Assembly (NCBI GenBank): GCA_032164295.1
Contig: JAJHTX010000011.1
Span: 806,001 to 870,000, forward strand
Length of the DNA: 64,000 nucleotides
DNA from: Inonotus obliquus
Taxonomy: Eukaryota > Basidiomycota > Agaricomycetes > Hymenochaetales > Hymenochaetaceae
Direction: 5' to 3'
The first letter of the stretch is position 1, and every line of letters starts with the position of its first letter. Shown here piece by piece: positions 25,474-39,247 of this stretch. Below the pieces are notes generated by a model. It ran no database searches, was not told where the DNA came from, and saw only the letters and a list, made by a program, of their open reading frames with translations. Position numbers and translations under genes: made by a program.

Positions 25474-26012
25474 GTCGTCTCAAAGATAAGGAGAGGTTAA
25501 ACGCTGCAAAGACGAATAAAATCAGCAAATGTGGGAGAGGGAATGTGGAAGGGAGATACGTGCAGTGGACTGGTGATAAGGTAGAGTACAAAGGAACGAT
25601 CAAGACACGGCATACATACGGGAACGGCTACGAAGGCCATGGGATCTTCCACCCTACTCCCGACGTGCCAACACGTCATGACAAATATCAGTACCCTAAA
25701 ATAGACTTTATCCGACCCTATTATTCTCAATTTGGCATCACCGATCAAACTATATAAACATCATATTAGGTCATCATTCTGTATAAACTTCCCGTTATGG
25801 CAAGGTGACCAGTACAGCTCCTTCATTCAAGCTCTGGCGTAGAATTAATGTAATTTTTTTCCAACCTTAGCTGCTTATGTGCTAGGTGACAATACTAATG
25901 AGAATCTTCCTAATTGGGCATGGCAATCATGGCTTGTGTCAATCACTTTCTAAAATTGGGAAGCAATGATCCACCTGTAAATCAGGCGCGCTCTCTGTTT
26001 AAGAGAGCCAAA
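25474..26012. promoter_or_regulatory. Divergent intergenic region, transporter / GT61
   Basis: These 539 bp lie between two divergent start codons. A short ORF at 25545-25757 has no recognisable features. An alternative, longer N terminus of the GT61 protein (ATG at 25920, in frame) would shorten the region to 446 bp. Confidence 0.45.
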
Positions 26013-27910
26013 ATGATGCCACTCCTTACTCGTAGAGAACTAACTCTTATCCTATTCGCACTCACAGTGTTTCTCATCGCATACAACGTCGAGTCTTCAG
26101 CATCACCCTTAAGCTTCGCTCGTTCATCCATCTCAGACCTCTCCGCGTCAGCACTTCTTCACGTTCAAAACGTCTTTCGCGAGGATGGAAGAAGGACACC
26201 GAAGTTTACTGACGAGCTTGAACTTGAAGTACTTGGAGGCTGGGACATAGAGACAAGGACAAATTATGATCTGGGTCCGTATAATGTTACCGAGGAGCGA
26301 CAACACGTATTTTGGAGTAATGGGAATATACCGAACACAGAGTTGGTTGCTCATGTCCCTGGTGCGTTACTTTCGAAGTGTGTTTCGTTCTCTCTTGTGT
26401 TACTGAAGCTTCCTGCCTCCTTTAGGTTACACCATATTCAACAACGTACTGTTAGCGAATGGGACATTGTACCTCGTCTCTGACGTTGCTGCTCATGTAT
26501 TCCCTCGTCCAGACGCGATCCTTTCGACAGATCTCGGCGCGTCCGACCCGCCGGTATTGCAAGATTTGAAATTCGTAACAAGACACCAGGCTATTGATGC
26601 CCTCGGATTCAGCGCGCATAGGTAGCTTCAATTATTGGATGTTGAGTGGTAGATGCTGATTGTTGAACAGAGTAGCGGGCACTTCGATAGTATGTTTTGA
26701 CCATCCAAACCGTACGTCTTCATTTGACATCGGTCCCCCTCTGTACATTCAACTGCACAGTCAACTGACATGCCTATCCACTAGTCATTGATAAATACAC
26801 GTTTCTGGCGTTACACCGCGCCTACGCAACGTTAGCGGATTCATCCTCAACACCGCAAGTCCCACCTTCTCAGACAATCTTCCCGAACGCGAATCGGGAA
26901 TCACTCTACGAGACTGGATACTCACTCAAGCTCGCACGCCTAGCGTATCCTTTCATGGGCCTTCTCTTCTCAGACGATTGGGACGACTTCGAAAGATCGG
27001 AACGACCGCTCATCTTCGATCGTGTGTTGCTTTCGGATCGTACAGCTGCTGAGCATGCCGCGCAGAGCTTTGACTTTACCGAAGATGTCGTTTCGCCCCA
27101 TAAGGAAGAAACGATCGATGACGCAAAGAAATCCAAAAACATACTACGAGGAATAACCATCGAAGCAACCGACAAGCGTCTCTCCTTCGCATCGGCATTC
27201 GCTCTTCCTGCTCGTTCAGATTGGGCTACACCCATTCGCGAAGGTGCTTTAGCAATCCCGTCTCCGGCGGGAAGTGAAAAACGTCGTGCTGTGACGTACA
27301 TCTTGACTCAGGGAAAGAGAATGAGTCCGGTTTTCAGAGACTCAGACCATGAAGAGCTTGTGAGAGAATTGAGAAAGCTTGGTGCGGCTCAAAAATGGGA
27401 TATTCATGTCATCGAGCTGGCCGGTGAGGAGCCTTCAGCTTGGGTTGATCAGATACGGGCAGCGGCACAATCGACTGTGAGTCCTCACATTCGGTGAAAC
27501 TTAGTCTGGACGAATGCTGATTACTCCTGATTCCTGAAGGTCATGATGAGCGTGTACGGTGACGCCCTAACGAGCAGTGTTCTACTGCGCCCAAGCCCGC
27601 CTGCACCGGCCATCATCGAGTTCTTCCCCGATGGCAAATATACAAATGAGAATGAGTTCATTGCGCGTGGTCTTGGAATACAATACGTTGCTTGGCGGAA
27701 TACGAAGTAAGCATAATCCGCTGTTCCGTCATTTCCAAATCGTGTGGTGTCTCTGCTGTTCTAATGGCTTATTTCTCTTTTTGAAACTCCAGGAAATACC
27801 CACGCGGCTCGCTCCCTCCAATCTCCCCTCCCACCGCGGCTGATCCTCGGATCCTTTCCGTTGACGTTCACGCTGTTATCGCATTTATAAAGGAGCAAAT
27901 GAGGCGCTAG
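26013..27910 (+). CDS. GT61-family glycosyltransferase, type II membrane protein
   Basis: Six exons (26013-26361, 26426-26621, 26671-26711, 26785-27476, 27540-27706, 27793-27910) give 520 residues. A single signal anchor (about residues 9-26, ELTLILFALTVFLIAYNV) predicts a Golgi or ER type II enzyme. GT61/DUF563 hallmarks follow in order: DRVLLSDRTAAEHA, AVTYILTQGKR, RDSDHEELVRELRKL, then VMMSVYGDALTSSVLL, IIEFFPDGKYTNENEF and GIQYVAWRNTK. In most GT61 enzymes the loop reads GVHGxGLT; here His is replaced by Tyr (VYGDALT). GT61 includes plant xylan arabinosyltransferases and animal EOGT; acceptor and donor sugar here are unknown. The start was chosen at the ATG pair just before the anchor. 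Confidence 0.85.
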
Positions 27911-29808
27911 ATTCGGTATTGAGAGGCTCTCATTTAGTCACGACGGCTTCACTGGGGGACTCTGGAAACAGGAGGATAATACGATTCTCCGACAATTCAT
28001 TCAGTCTGGGATTCCCGCTTTCTCGGTTTTTGAGTGTCGAGATTTCACGTTTCGCTTTGTTCTGGTACGATAATTATGGTATAAGCACGTATATTTATTG
28101 ACAATCGCTGTTTCACTACCTTTCATCTTCGCACTGACGTGCATATTTTAATCACTCAATGCAAATATTCCGCAGTACCATCATGATACATTGCGTTGCG
28201 TTTCTCTTGTGTGTATTTGTTTATGTGGGTGTGGGATGTAAGTGACGGTTTGATCGCCGATCATCGCTTCCGACGGAGGATCGATCGTCTACACCGATAC
28301 CGATACCACATGCTTTTCCTGTGGTGATACATCCCAACCCCAATTCCGGTGTTGTCTCTCCTACTGAGAGAGGCAGTTGGATCTTTCAAATAAAGAATCG
28401 CGTCGCGAGTCACCTTGAAGAAACTTACTGTATGAAGGGAATGCAGCAGACTGACTTGAAGATCACAGCGGGTGTTCTTGGTTTCGAACCTTCCTCTTTA
28501 GGCAATTTACCGAGGTTGTGTACGGTTTGAATGAGTATCAACCAAGGATCTTGCTCACTGCAAGCTTACTGGAACTGCCCAGGAAGGTTGGCTTGGTAGT
28601 TGGCGCTGGAGGTGATTTGTTTTCCATGTTAGACCGGACCCCACGCGCCCATTTCCTGTTTATCACAAGGCTTGATGGCGAGGATGAACAAGTGCGATAC
28701 TTGTTCAGATATAGCCAATTCATCATCGCATCATTGAACCATACAAATGCTATCACCGAAATGGAGGTATGATGTGTGGCTCAAGATTAAGTTCCTCGAA
28801 AAATCTCCCTTCAAGTAGTTAGTTTGGCTGCAAGATGCTCTGATGGCCGCGGTCTCACCAACCCTATATTATATACGTAGCTAACGCCCGTCCTGCTTAA
28901 TCTGCCTCTGACAAGGTTTACGTTAGTAAGCTAGTACAATAATCTATATATGGGGCGGCCGCCACAGCTTTAGGCTTTGGGATTCGGCGATTTGGTGCGA
29001 GTGCTGCGGTCTGCGAACGTCGGCGCTCTTTGTCATGATATGATGATATGATAGATCCAGCGCTGTGATTCGAAGGAACTTTATTCCTTTTGTTCCTTCA
29101 GATGTAGCGGAGCATTACAAAGGCTTCGACTCAGTTTTCCGTGTTCCGATATTTATTGAATTATATTTCATACCGAAGAGTTTTGTTCTTACCTTCTTAT
29201 CGCAGGATGCATCGATAATGATAGGATCCATAACTGGCATCACATCATCACATCATTATATGCATGCTAAATTGTGATGATCAGAGGTATTGTATTTTTT
29301 GTGATTCTGAATCCCGAGAGAGGCCGTATACGTAGACTATTTTCTTGATGGACCAAAGTGATCAAAGCTGTGTGGTGTGGATGTGGGTGTATTGGGAGAG
29401 ACTGAGAGAGACTGAGGTTGACATAACGTGAGGCGAGAGTCGAGAATCGAGACTGCTTGAGGAGTTCAAATTTCAGAATTCTAATCTCCGAGTAGTCTGG
29501 ATCACAATATAAAGCATAGCTGTGTAGTAAAGCGCGCGAAAACATCTGAACCGTCTTTTCATGAACGACGATCAATAATGAATAATCCCGGCCAAGAAAA
29601 AAAATTGACAACACGGCTAAGCATTATGTCCGAGTCCAAGATCGAATAGGGATGCACTATCGGTGGTCAATTAGGTTACCAACTCCCCCTTGTTTCCTTG
29701 TTTCAAGGAAGGTGTTTCAGTAGCTCCGCGAACTATATAAAGTGGGTAAGAACATGAGAAGCTGAGAAGCTGCCAGGGTAAGCATTCCGCCCGCCAACTG
29801 CGCCGTAA
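27911..29808. other. AT-rich intergenic region between GT61 and P450
   Basis: About 1.9 kb with only short ORFs (the longest 115 codons) and no domain resemblance. A (GATATGAT) repeat lies at 29034-29051. It holds the promoter of the P450 gene at its right end. No RNA gene was recognised. Confidence 0.4.
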
Positions 29809-33533
<3,725 letters not shown>

Positions 33534-33785
33534 TATAGGATCCAATGATAAGTACGTTTCATAGGTTTCGCTGTCTTTTAAGTTATATATAGCTAGCAAT
33601 CACACGTGTGCCACGCATCGTATGAGAAACAAGATGGCGAGAAGATATAGACTGGTGAGGCCGCTAACCTTGAAGCAACTTGCCTGCGAAACAGAGATGG
33701 CGTCGTCCGAATTGGACTCGAATCTATGAAATCAGAGATGTAGGAAATAAGTTCAGTTTGAGATTAGGTTACCGGGGCAAAATTC

Positions 33786-34110
33786 TTACCATATAGGATC
33801 AAAAGCTTTCGCTATCGGAACATTTTTGACGATGGTGAGATTACGCTTTTCTGGGCTAGCCGAGCAGAAGCCGCGGCTGAAGGCTAACCCCGGATGGTCA
33901 GTTTGGTCCCGCCGCCCCCTAGTTTTTGAAACGGTTACCACTGGTCTGGATTGCTGATCTGACCTAAGAAATAAAACAAAACAAACTAGTAGGGCTACAA
34001 GAACTAAAGAAATGAACTTGCTGGGTCGGGCGTACTTAGCTACAGGTATCACAATGCGCAGACTTTCATTTTCATTATAGGGAAATTCATACAGGGAATT
34101 CCATAAGAAT
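33786..34110 (-). CDS. Possible fragment of a membrane-anchored protein
   Basis: A minus-strand frame reads RPSKFISLVLVALLVCFVLFLRSDQQ, a plausible signal anchor with basic flank, followed by about 60 polar residues ending in FDPIW before a GTAAGA donor-like site at 33786. A possible continuation lies near 33730-33680. The start codon is uncertain and no family was recognised. It could be the 5' part of a broken gene or chance. Confidence 0.25.
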
Positions 34111-34939
34111 TTGGATATGTGAATTTTGATGCATGTCATCCTCAAAAATGCCAAAAATGCCAAAAACACAACAAACGGCCCAATTTCTCAATCCATATAT
34201 GGGAAATGTGGTGCTTACACAACAGAAGAGGTCAGACAACATCGCCAAGTCAGTGCCTCACCTCCTCCCTCAGGGAGTGCAAAAATCATAGCTCTTACAA
34301 TACCTCATGTAAAAATCTAATTCAGGTGGCATAGCCTGCACCAGTATAAGAGGTACCCATGAACAAGTTTTTGCGGTGAAAGGAGGTGCCCTTCATGATA
34401 GAGTAGGGAAACATCCCAGCATGCTCACTTTCAAAACTCTCACCCCCTTGGCAGTGCATCTACAATAACTCACACATTTTGTTGGTTAAATTCTAGTTAT
34501 TTATTCCAGGGCCATCCATTGATGAGGGCTGTAAGATGAGGTACACATCAATTGTAATTGTCGAGGTGAATAGATACAGTACATGAGTCTATTACTGGCC
34601 AGCACAAGCACCTTGCCGCCTTGGCTTTTATAATCACGTGTGCACAGCCAACCTTCTATCTCAACCATGCTCTGTCACATCTCTATAATGTGCAGAAAGC
34701 TGCTATCACCAGATGTACAGGCCATGCTCATACGTATGCACTCAAGGAGAAGCTTTTCGGTTTGAGATATATCTTGGTTCACAGGCGTTTCAAAATCTAC
34801 TGTCAACAATGTGATACAGTAGCACGAAGAGACAGGGAAAGTCAGGCAACCCGCCCAGCGGCATGGTCGGCCAAGGATGTTGTCCTATGTAGACACAAAT
34901 GTAAGTTACCCTCTACTCCAGATCCATTTTCATCTTTGC
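34111..34939. other. Degenerate sequence left of the Tc1-type relic
   Basis: A plus-strand frame at 34126-34320 (NAKNAKNTTNGP, YGKCGAYTTEEV) and another at 34621-34950 look mildly coding but match no domain I recognise. They may be remains of the same mobile element or of its host gene. Confidence 0.3.
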
Positions 34940-35873
34940 TGGCTGAGTGATACACTACAGTTTATTTTGGACTCAATAGAACAGCAACACAATTCTTATC
35001 TTGCTGAACTGAAAGACATGCTCCTGTACATTCAAAACAAGGAGGCTTCAACACAAACAATAGAACAAACCTTGAAGCGAGCAGAATTTACTCTAAAAGA
35101 GGTGTGGATTTCAGGTTGTCTGTCGTAGGATTATGATTCACATCTTATCAATTACAGATCAGCAAGGAAGTGCTGGAATGCAGTGAAACCAAATGATTGC
35201 AGTATCAGCTCAGAATGGCCTCCCAGTACTCGACAGATCAGCTGGTATTTGTGGACGAGAGTGCATGCAACAGGTATACCTACCTGCAGGGTAAAGCATG
35301 GGCTTTAGAGGGTCACCAAGCAATTCGTAAACAGGTGTTTCTGAAGAGTAAACAGTACATCCCGCACCCACTCTCCAGGTGGGATACATCTCAATCCTCT
35401 CAGATATTCTATTCTTCCTGCAATTACAATGGATAGTATGATCTATTGCACAATTGTGGAAGGGTCCTTTAATTCAGCATTGTTCTATGATTTCATTACT
35501 GCCCTGTTGGAGCACATGAATCCGTGGCCAGCACAGATTTCTGTGATTGTCATGGACAATTGCACAATCCACAAGGTGCCAATAGTTCAGGAACTTATTA
35601 AATCCAGGTGCATTTATCACGCTTTTATCAACTTCTTTTAATCCGTCGAGATTTAGGGAAATGAAGGTTGAATTCCTTCTAGCGTACTCACTGGATTTCA
35701 ACCCAATTGAGCTTTCCTTTTCCCTGTTGAAAGCTCATCTTCGAAATGTGCATTGGACACATGAAGAGATTGATGCAGTCATCTTACAGCTGTATGGAGA
35801 AGTCATGTCAATCAGTGCTCAAGACTGTTGTGCCTTCTACACCCATTGTGGATATCTTAGATGGTGCATAGTC
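34940..35873 (+). pseudogene. Tc1/mariner-type DDE transposase, decayed
   Basis: Blocks typical of fungal Tc1-like transposases appear in order: ELKDMLLYIQ and TLKRAEFTLKE (helix-turn-helix end), YQLRMASQY, DQLVFVDESACNRYTY (first Asp), LPAITMDSMIYCTIVEGSF, SVIVMDNCTIHK (second Asp) and LLAYSLDFNPIELSFSLLK (terminal acidic residue in NPIE). The blocks are separated by two or three putative introns (for example 35607-35650, AAATCCAGGTGCATTT to GATTTAG). An in-frame TGA near 35194 sits between SETK and LQYQLRM, so the copy is probably dead. Clear terminal inverted repeats were not found by eye. Confidence 0.75.
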
Positions 35874-36136
35874 ATTTCTCTCTGTATATCGCGAAAATAC
35901 AAATTGCAAATTCTTGTACTGACAACAATGAATATATTATTGAGCTTTCACCAATATATGAACTGCTTACATTCATACAAGTTCCAATTTCAACGGAAAA
36001 TACATGACAGGGTAGGATATAAGAGAAGTCAAAAAGCCCTCTCACCAAAATTTGAAAAAGCAGTAATATAAAGAAGCAACAAGGTAAAGCATAATTCGAA
36101 ATGTATGTTGAAGGATCAGCTCAGTGTCCCACCTGG

Positions 36137-36794
36137 TTAATCAAACCTCACCACCTTGCCACCACCTCTAAATGAACTCAAATTAATTTTGTCTGCTGGC
36201 TCCTCAGGAACTATCACCTCCTTGCCCTTACCCTTACCATCCCCAGATGAACCCAAATCAATATCACCTGCCAGGCTCTTAAGAACTAGATTAGTGAACT
36301 GGTCCTCCTTGTATTCTTTAAAACCTCGGTTCTCCACAAAGTAGGCCAAGGCACTTTGAATAATTTCAACATGTTGCTAGTTCTTGAGAGTGTTGCTGCG
36401 GTAGCCCAACTTTCTACTGAAGGTGGCGTGTACATCGGGTGCTTGCAAATCACCATCAAACATAGTGGAATGTGCATACCTGTTCCCTTCCTCCTTTATC
36501 AGAAAGGGGGCGGTAATAAGACATCTGAGCAGCTTTTCATCTGACATGAGATAGAAAGCAAATGTGCAATCATCCATTGCTTCCTCTGCTGTGACAGTAA
36601 CCGATTTGATTAGGACAGTATCCACCTCATCCGAGACAGCACTCGACTTCTTCGGCTTTGGTTTTCTATCTACATGAGGGACTGTCAGAGATCCTTTGGC
36701 TTCAACTTTGGGCATTATGTTTAAAATCTTCTTTAAGGCATCCAGACCAAGCGGAAGCTTGAAGTTCTTCTTCTTGTCGGTGTCGCCAGCACCA
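36137..36794 (-). pseudogene. Unknown gene F, 3' part, cut by the Ty3/gypsy insertion
   Basis: Minus-strand frames encode a Lys/Glu-rich protein part (SGAGDTDKKKNFKLPLGLDAL, PKVEAKGSLTVP, TFAFYLMSDEKLLRCLI, then DQFTNLVLKSL and INLSSFRGGGKVVRFD ending at 36137). At 36790-36794 the frame meets the gypsy element. When the element and one CACCA copy are left out, the frame continues into 43224-43260 (NEENVTSGAGDTD), so both sides belong to one gene. A frame break (intron or mutation) lies near 36345-36380. No domain was recognised; the KVVRFD C terminus may be a distinguishing tag. Confidence 0.5.
36790..36794. repeat. Ty3/gypsy A target duplication, left
   Basis: CACCA, repeated at 43219-43223 after the right LTR. 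Confidence 0.93.
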
Positions 36795-37246
36795 TGTTAC
36801 GACGTCTTTTTCCTTTCTTCCTCATACGGCCTTTCTTTCTATTTTCGTCAATGCATGTTTACTTTCGTTTTAACCACGTTCTTTCACTTAATCTCTACTG
36901 GCTTAGCTAATCACAATCTATAACAACTTTATCCCGCCATTCCCTTTTTTCCTTTGTTTCTGTTTGTCTTTGTTTATACTGTACAGTTTATGTAAAGCTT
37001 TCCCGCAACATCTGTGTATATAAGGCTGGATCAGAGAGTTAGGGATTCCCCACTCTCTTGTTCTAGTACTATCACCTACGTCGCAGGTAAGTCGTATGAT
37101 ACCTGTATATTAGATAGACGTTCTAATCTAGTACTATCACCTACGTCGCAGACTCCGGTCTCTTGTGATTAAGTGGTAGCTCGTCTTCTTGCTCGTCGAC
37201 GTCTCTGATCCTGTGATCGACGTCTCTGACTGCGCAAGGCGTAACA
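36795..37246 (+). repeat. Element A, 5' LTR
   Basis: Begins TGTTACGACG and ends GGCGTAACA. TATATAAG at 37017-37024 is a good TATA box; transcription should start about 30 bp downstream, near 37047-37052. A 25-bp direct repeat (37062-37086 and 37127-37151) ends in GCAG both times; the first copy is followed by GTAAGT and the second is preceded by the branch-like TTCTAAT, so a 65-nt leader intron is possible. Confidence 0.95.
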
Positions 37247-37259
37247 TAACAAGAGAGTC
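37247..37259 (+). promoter_or_regulatory. Element A primer-binding site, probably self-primed
   Basis: The bases directly after the 5' LTR are TAACAAGAGAGTC. Positions 37248-37258 are perfectly complementary to 37052-37062 (ACTCTCTTGTT) in the LTR, close to the predicted mRNA 5' end. This is the arrangement of Tf1/sushi-type elements, where the 5' end of the transcript itself primes reverse transcription. No tRNA-like TGG start is seen. Confidence 0.65.
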
Positions 37260-38063
37260 TCTTAACTCGTGTCGTTGTTGTCGACGTTAAAACAACAAAC
37301 TCGTACGTGTCTCTGACATCCTCCGTTCCACCTCTGTTTCTCTCGTTGTCGACGTTGGTCAGTGGATAGTCGTCAGACCTCTGAGACGAACGTATACCTA
37401 TTGTTAGTGAAGTGTCGTCCCACGTCCTTACTCGACGTTTGACTTAGACACCGCTCTCTGACAACGCTGCCGTCGGTTGTCGCTTGTGACAAGAAAGCCC
37501 AGCAGTGTCTAGCGGATACGCTCGTTGGAAAGTCGTTTGTCGAAGTGTTGCTGAACCCCTGAGACGACGTGAGAGTTCACGTGCTATCTGAGCGTCGAGT
37601 CGATCGACGATTACATGTCCGGTGTGCCACGTTCCCTCCGTGAGTATATCGGGTTCCTCGAGTGTTACCCTACCTACGCGATCGTCGGTTATTACCTCGA
37701 CGGTAACGATCACCTTGGTCCCGACCGTCCGCATCTACCAGTTGTGGACGCCTCTGACCCGTCGACGTTAACAAGCTGCCTTTAACACAAGAACAGTTAG
37801 CAGCGCTCCCCTCCAACTCCGTCGTTGACGAGCAAGACAACGTTACAGTCACCGACAAACAAGGCAAGACATTCGAATCCTGGTGGTCGCCGACTAGCAA
37901 GTCTTGGGTGTCGTGGGACAACGACGAACATACGAAGACCTTTAGGTGGAAACCGAGAAATCCGTCACCGCTGACAGCCGCTCCTACTCCGCCTCCCCAA
38001 TCTCCCGTTCCCCCGTCGCCGTCTCTACCCTCGACATCGACCGCCTTTGGATTGACACGAACC

Positions 38064-39155
38064 ATGTCGAACCCTCAAACTACGACGTCATCCCTCACTG
38101 CCCAACAAATCCAGGACTTCGCCGCTCTAGTCGCGGCGGCGATGTCTGCTCAACAGAGACAAGCGCCTAAACAGTCGACAATGAAAGATCTTGGGATCGC
38201 ACCGCCGACGCCTTTCGCTGGAGGCAAAGACTACCTCCGATTCCGTCGAGAATGTTTGGCGTACATTAGCGCCGACGATACTGGCTCGATCTTCGCCAAC
38301 GACAAGAAGAAGATCTCCTTCGTGCTGTCGTACATGAAGGAAGGCACAGCATCGACGTGGGCTCAAAACTACTACGACGGAATAACGAATGACCAGGGTG
38401 CGATAACGATCGTCGACACCTTTAAGAAGTTCCTTGAAAAGATCGACCAGTCCTTTAAGGACCCTGGCGAGAAGGACCGAGCGTACACTCGGTGGACGGA
38501 GATGCGCCAAGGAAACGCCGACGCCGGTGTTTTCCTCGCCAATTTCGAGATTGCAATGAGTCAAGCAGGAGTCAAAACGACGGACGTCAATGTCGTGCTT
38601 CCGCAGCTGAAGAAGGCTCTTCGTGAGGAGGTAGCAACGGCGATCATTCGTCTCCCGACGAAGCCGACGAATTATGACACGATGAAAGGGTACGCCATCG
38701 TGTTTGACGTGAATGAGCGCGAAGTTCGTCAATTGCGTAGCCAGAAGACACCGACGCAACCACTACCGCGTCGACAAGTCCACCCGCCGGCACCACAACA
38801 GCCGGCCCTGTTTGATCCTTCGCGCGGCGACAAAAAGGATGCGACGGGAATTACCTTCGGGGGTCAAGGCGAACCGATGCAAGACATCCTTCGACGGCTA
38901 CGTCGCGAAGGAAGGTGCTTCCAGTGTGGCAAACAAGGCCACATTTCTGCAAATTGTCCGACACCGACAACCAAACAACAAGTTCGTGCAGTCGTCGCCG
39001 AATTATCCGAGCAGGCGAAGGAACTGCTTCGTGAGGTTTTATTCGCGGACGCAGACGTGGAAGCGGCAAGAGCAGCGGCGGCTCGTCGTTTGCAAGAAGA
39101 AGAAGTCGTCGAAGAAAGTAATCCCGACGACGAGGATTTTTCGATCAGCCAGTAG
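38064..39155 (+). CDS. gag: Element A Gag
   Basis: From the first in-frame ATG (MSNPQTTTSSLTAQQIQ) the product has 363 residues. It contains the retrotransposon Gag fold region (GGKDYLRFRRECLAYI, STWAQNYYDG, FKKFLEKIDQSF) and one zinc knuckle CFQCGKQGHISANC (Cx2Cx4Hx4C) near residue 285. The acidic tail ends at TAG 39153-39155. The frame is open upstream to 37758 and encodes a Trp-rich segment (FESWWSPTSKSWVSW) without ATG, so a longer Gag that begins in a spliced 5' exon is possible. Confidence 0.9.
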   Translation: MSNPQTTTSSLTAQQIQDFAALVAAAMSAQQRQAPKQSTMKDLGIAPPTPFAGGKDYLRFRRECLAYISADDTGSIFANDKKKISFVLSYMKEGTASTWAQNYYDGITNDQGAITIVDTFKKFLEKIDQSFKDPGEKDRAYTRWTEMRQGNADAGVFLANFEIAMSQAGVKTTDVNVVLPQLKKALREEVATAIIRLPTKPTNYDTMKGYAIVFDVNEREVRQLRSQKTPTQPLPRRQVHPPAPQQPALFDPSRGDKKDATGITFGGQGEPMQDILRRLRREGRCFQCGKQGHISANCPTPTTKQQVRAVVAELSEQAKELLREVLFADADVEAARAAAARRLQEEEVVEESNPDDEDFSISQ

Positions 39156-39247
39156 ATGACGTCGGTGTCGCTGGCTTAGGTTTCTCGAACTCTTCTTTTC
39201 GATCCCCAGTAAATTATAATTCGCCAAATGTACAATTATTAAATGCG

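Noticed and set aside
37444..38759. Minus-strand ORFs across the gag region of element A
   Set aside because: Shadows of gag; plus-strand gag has a zinc knuckle and fits the element.
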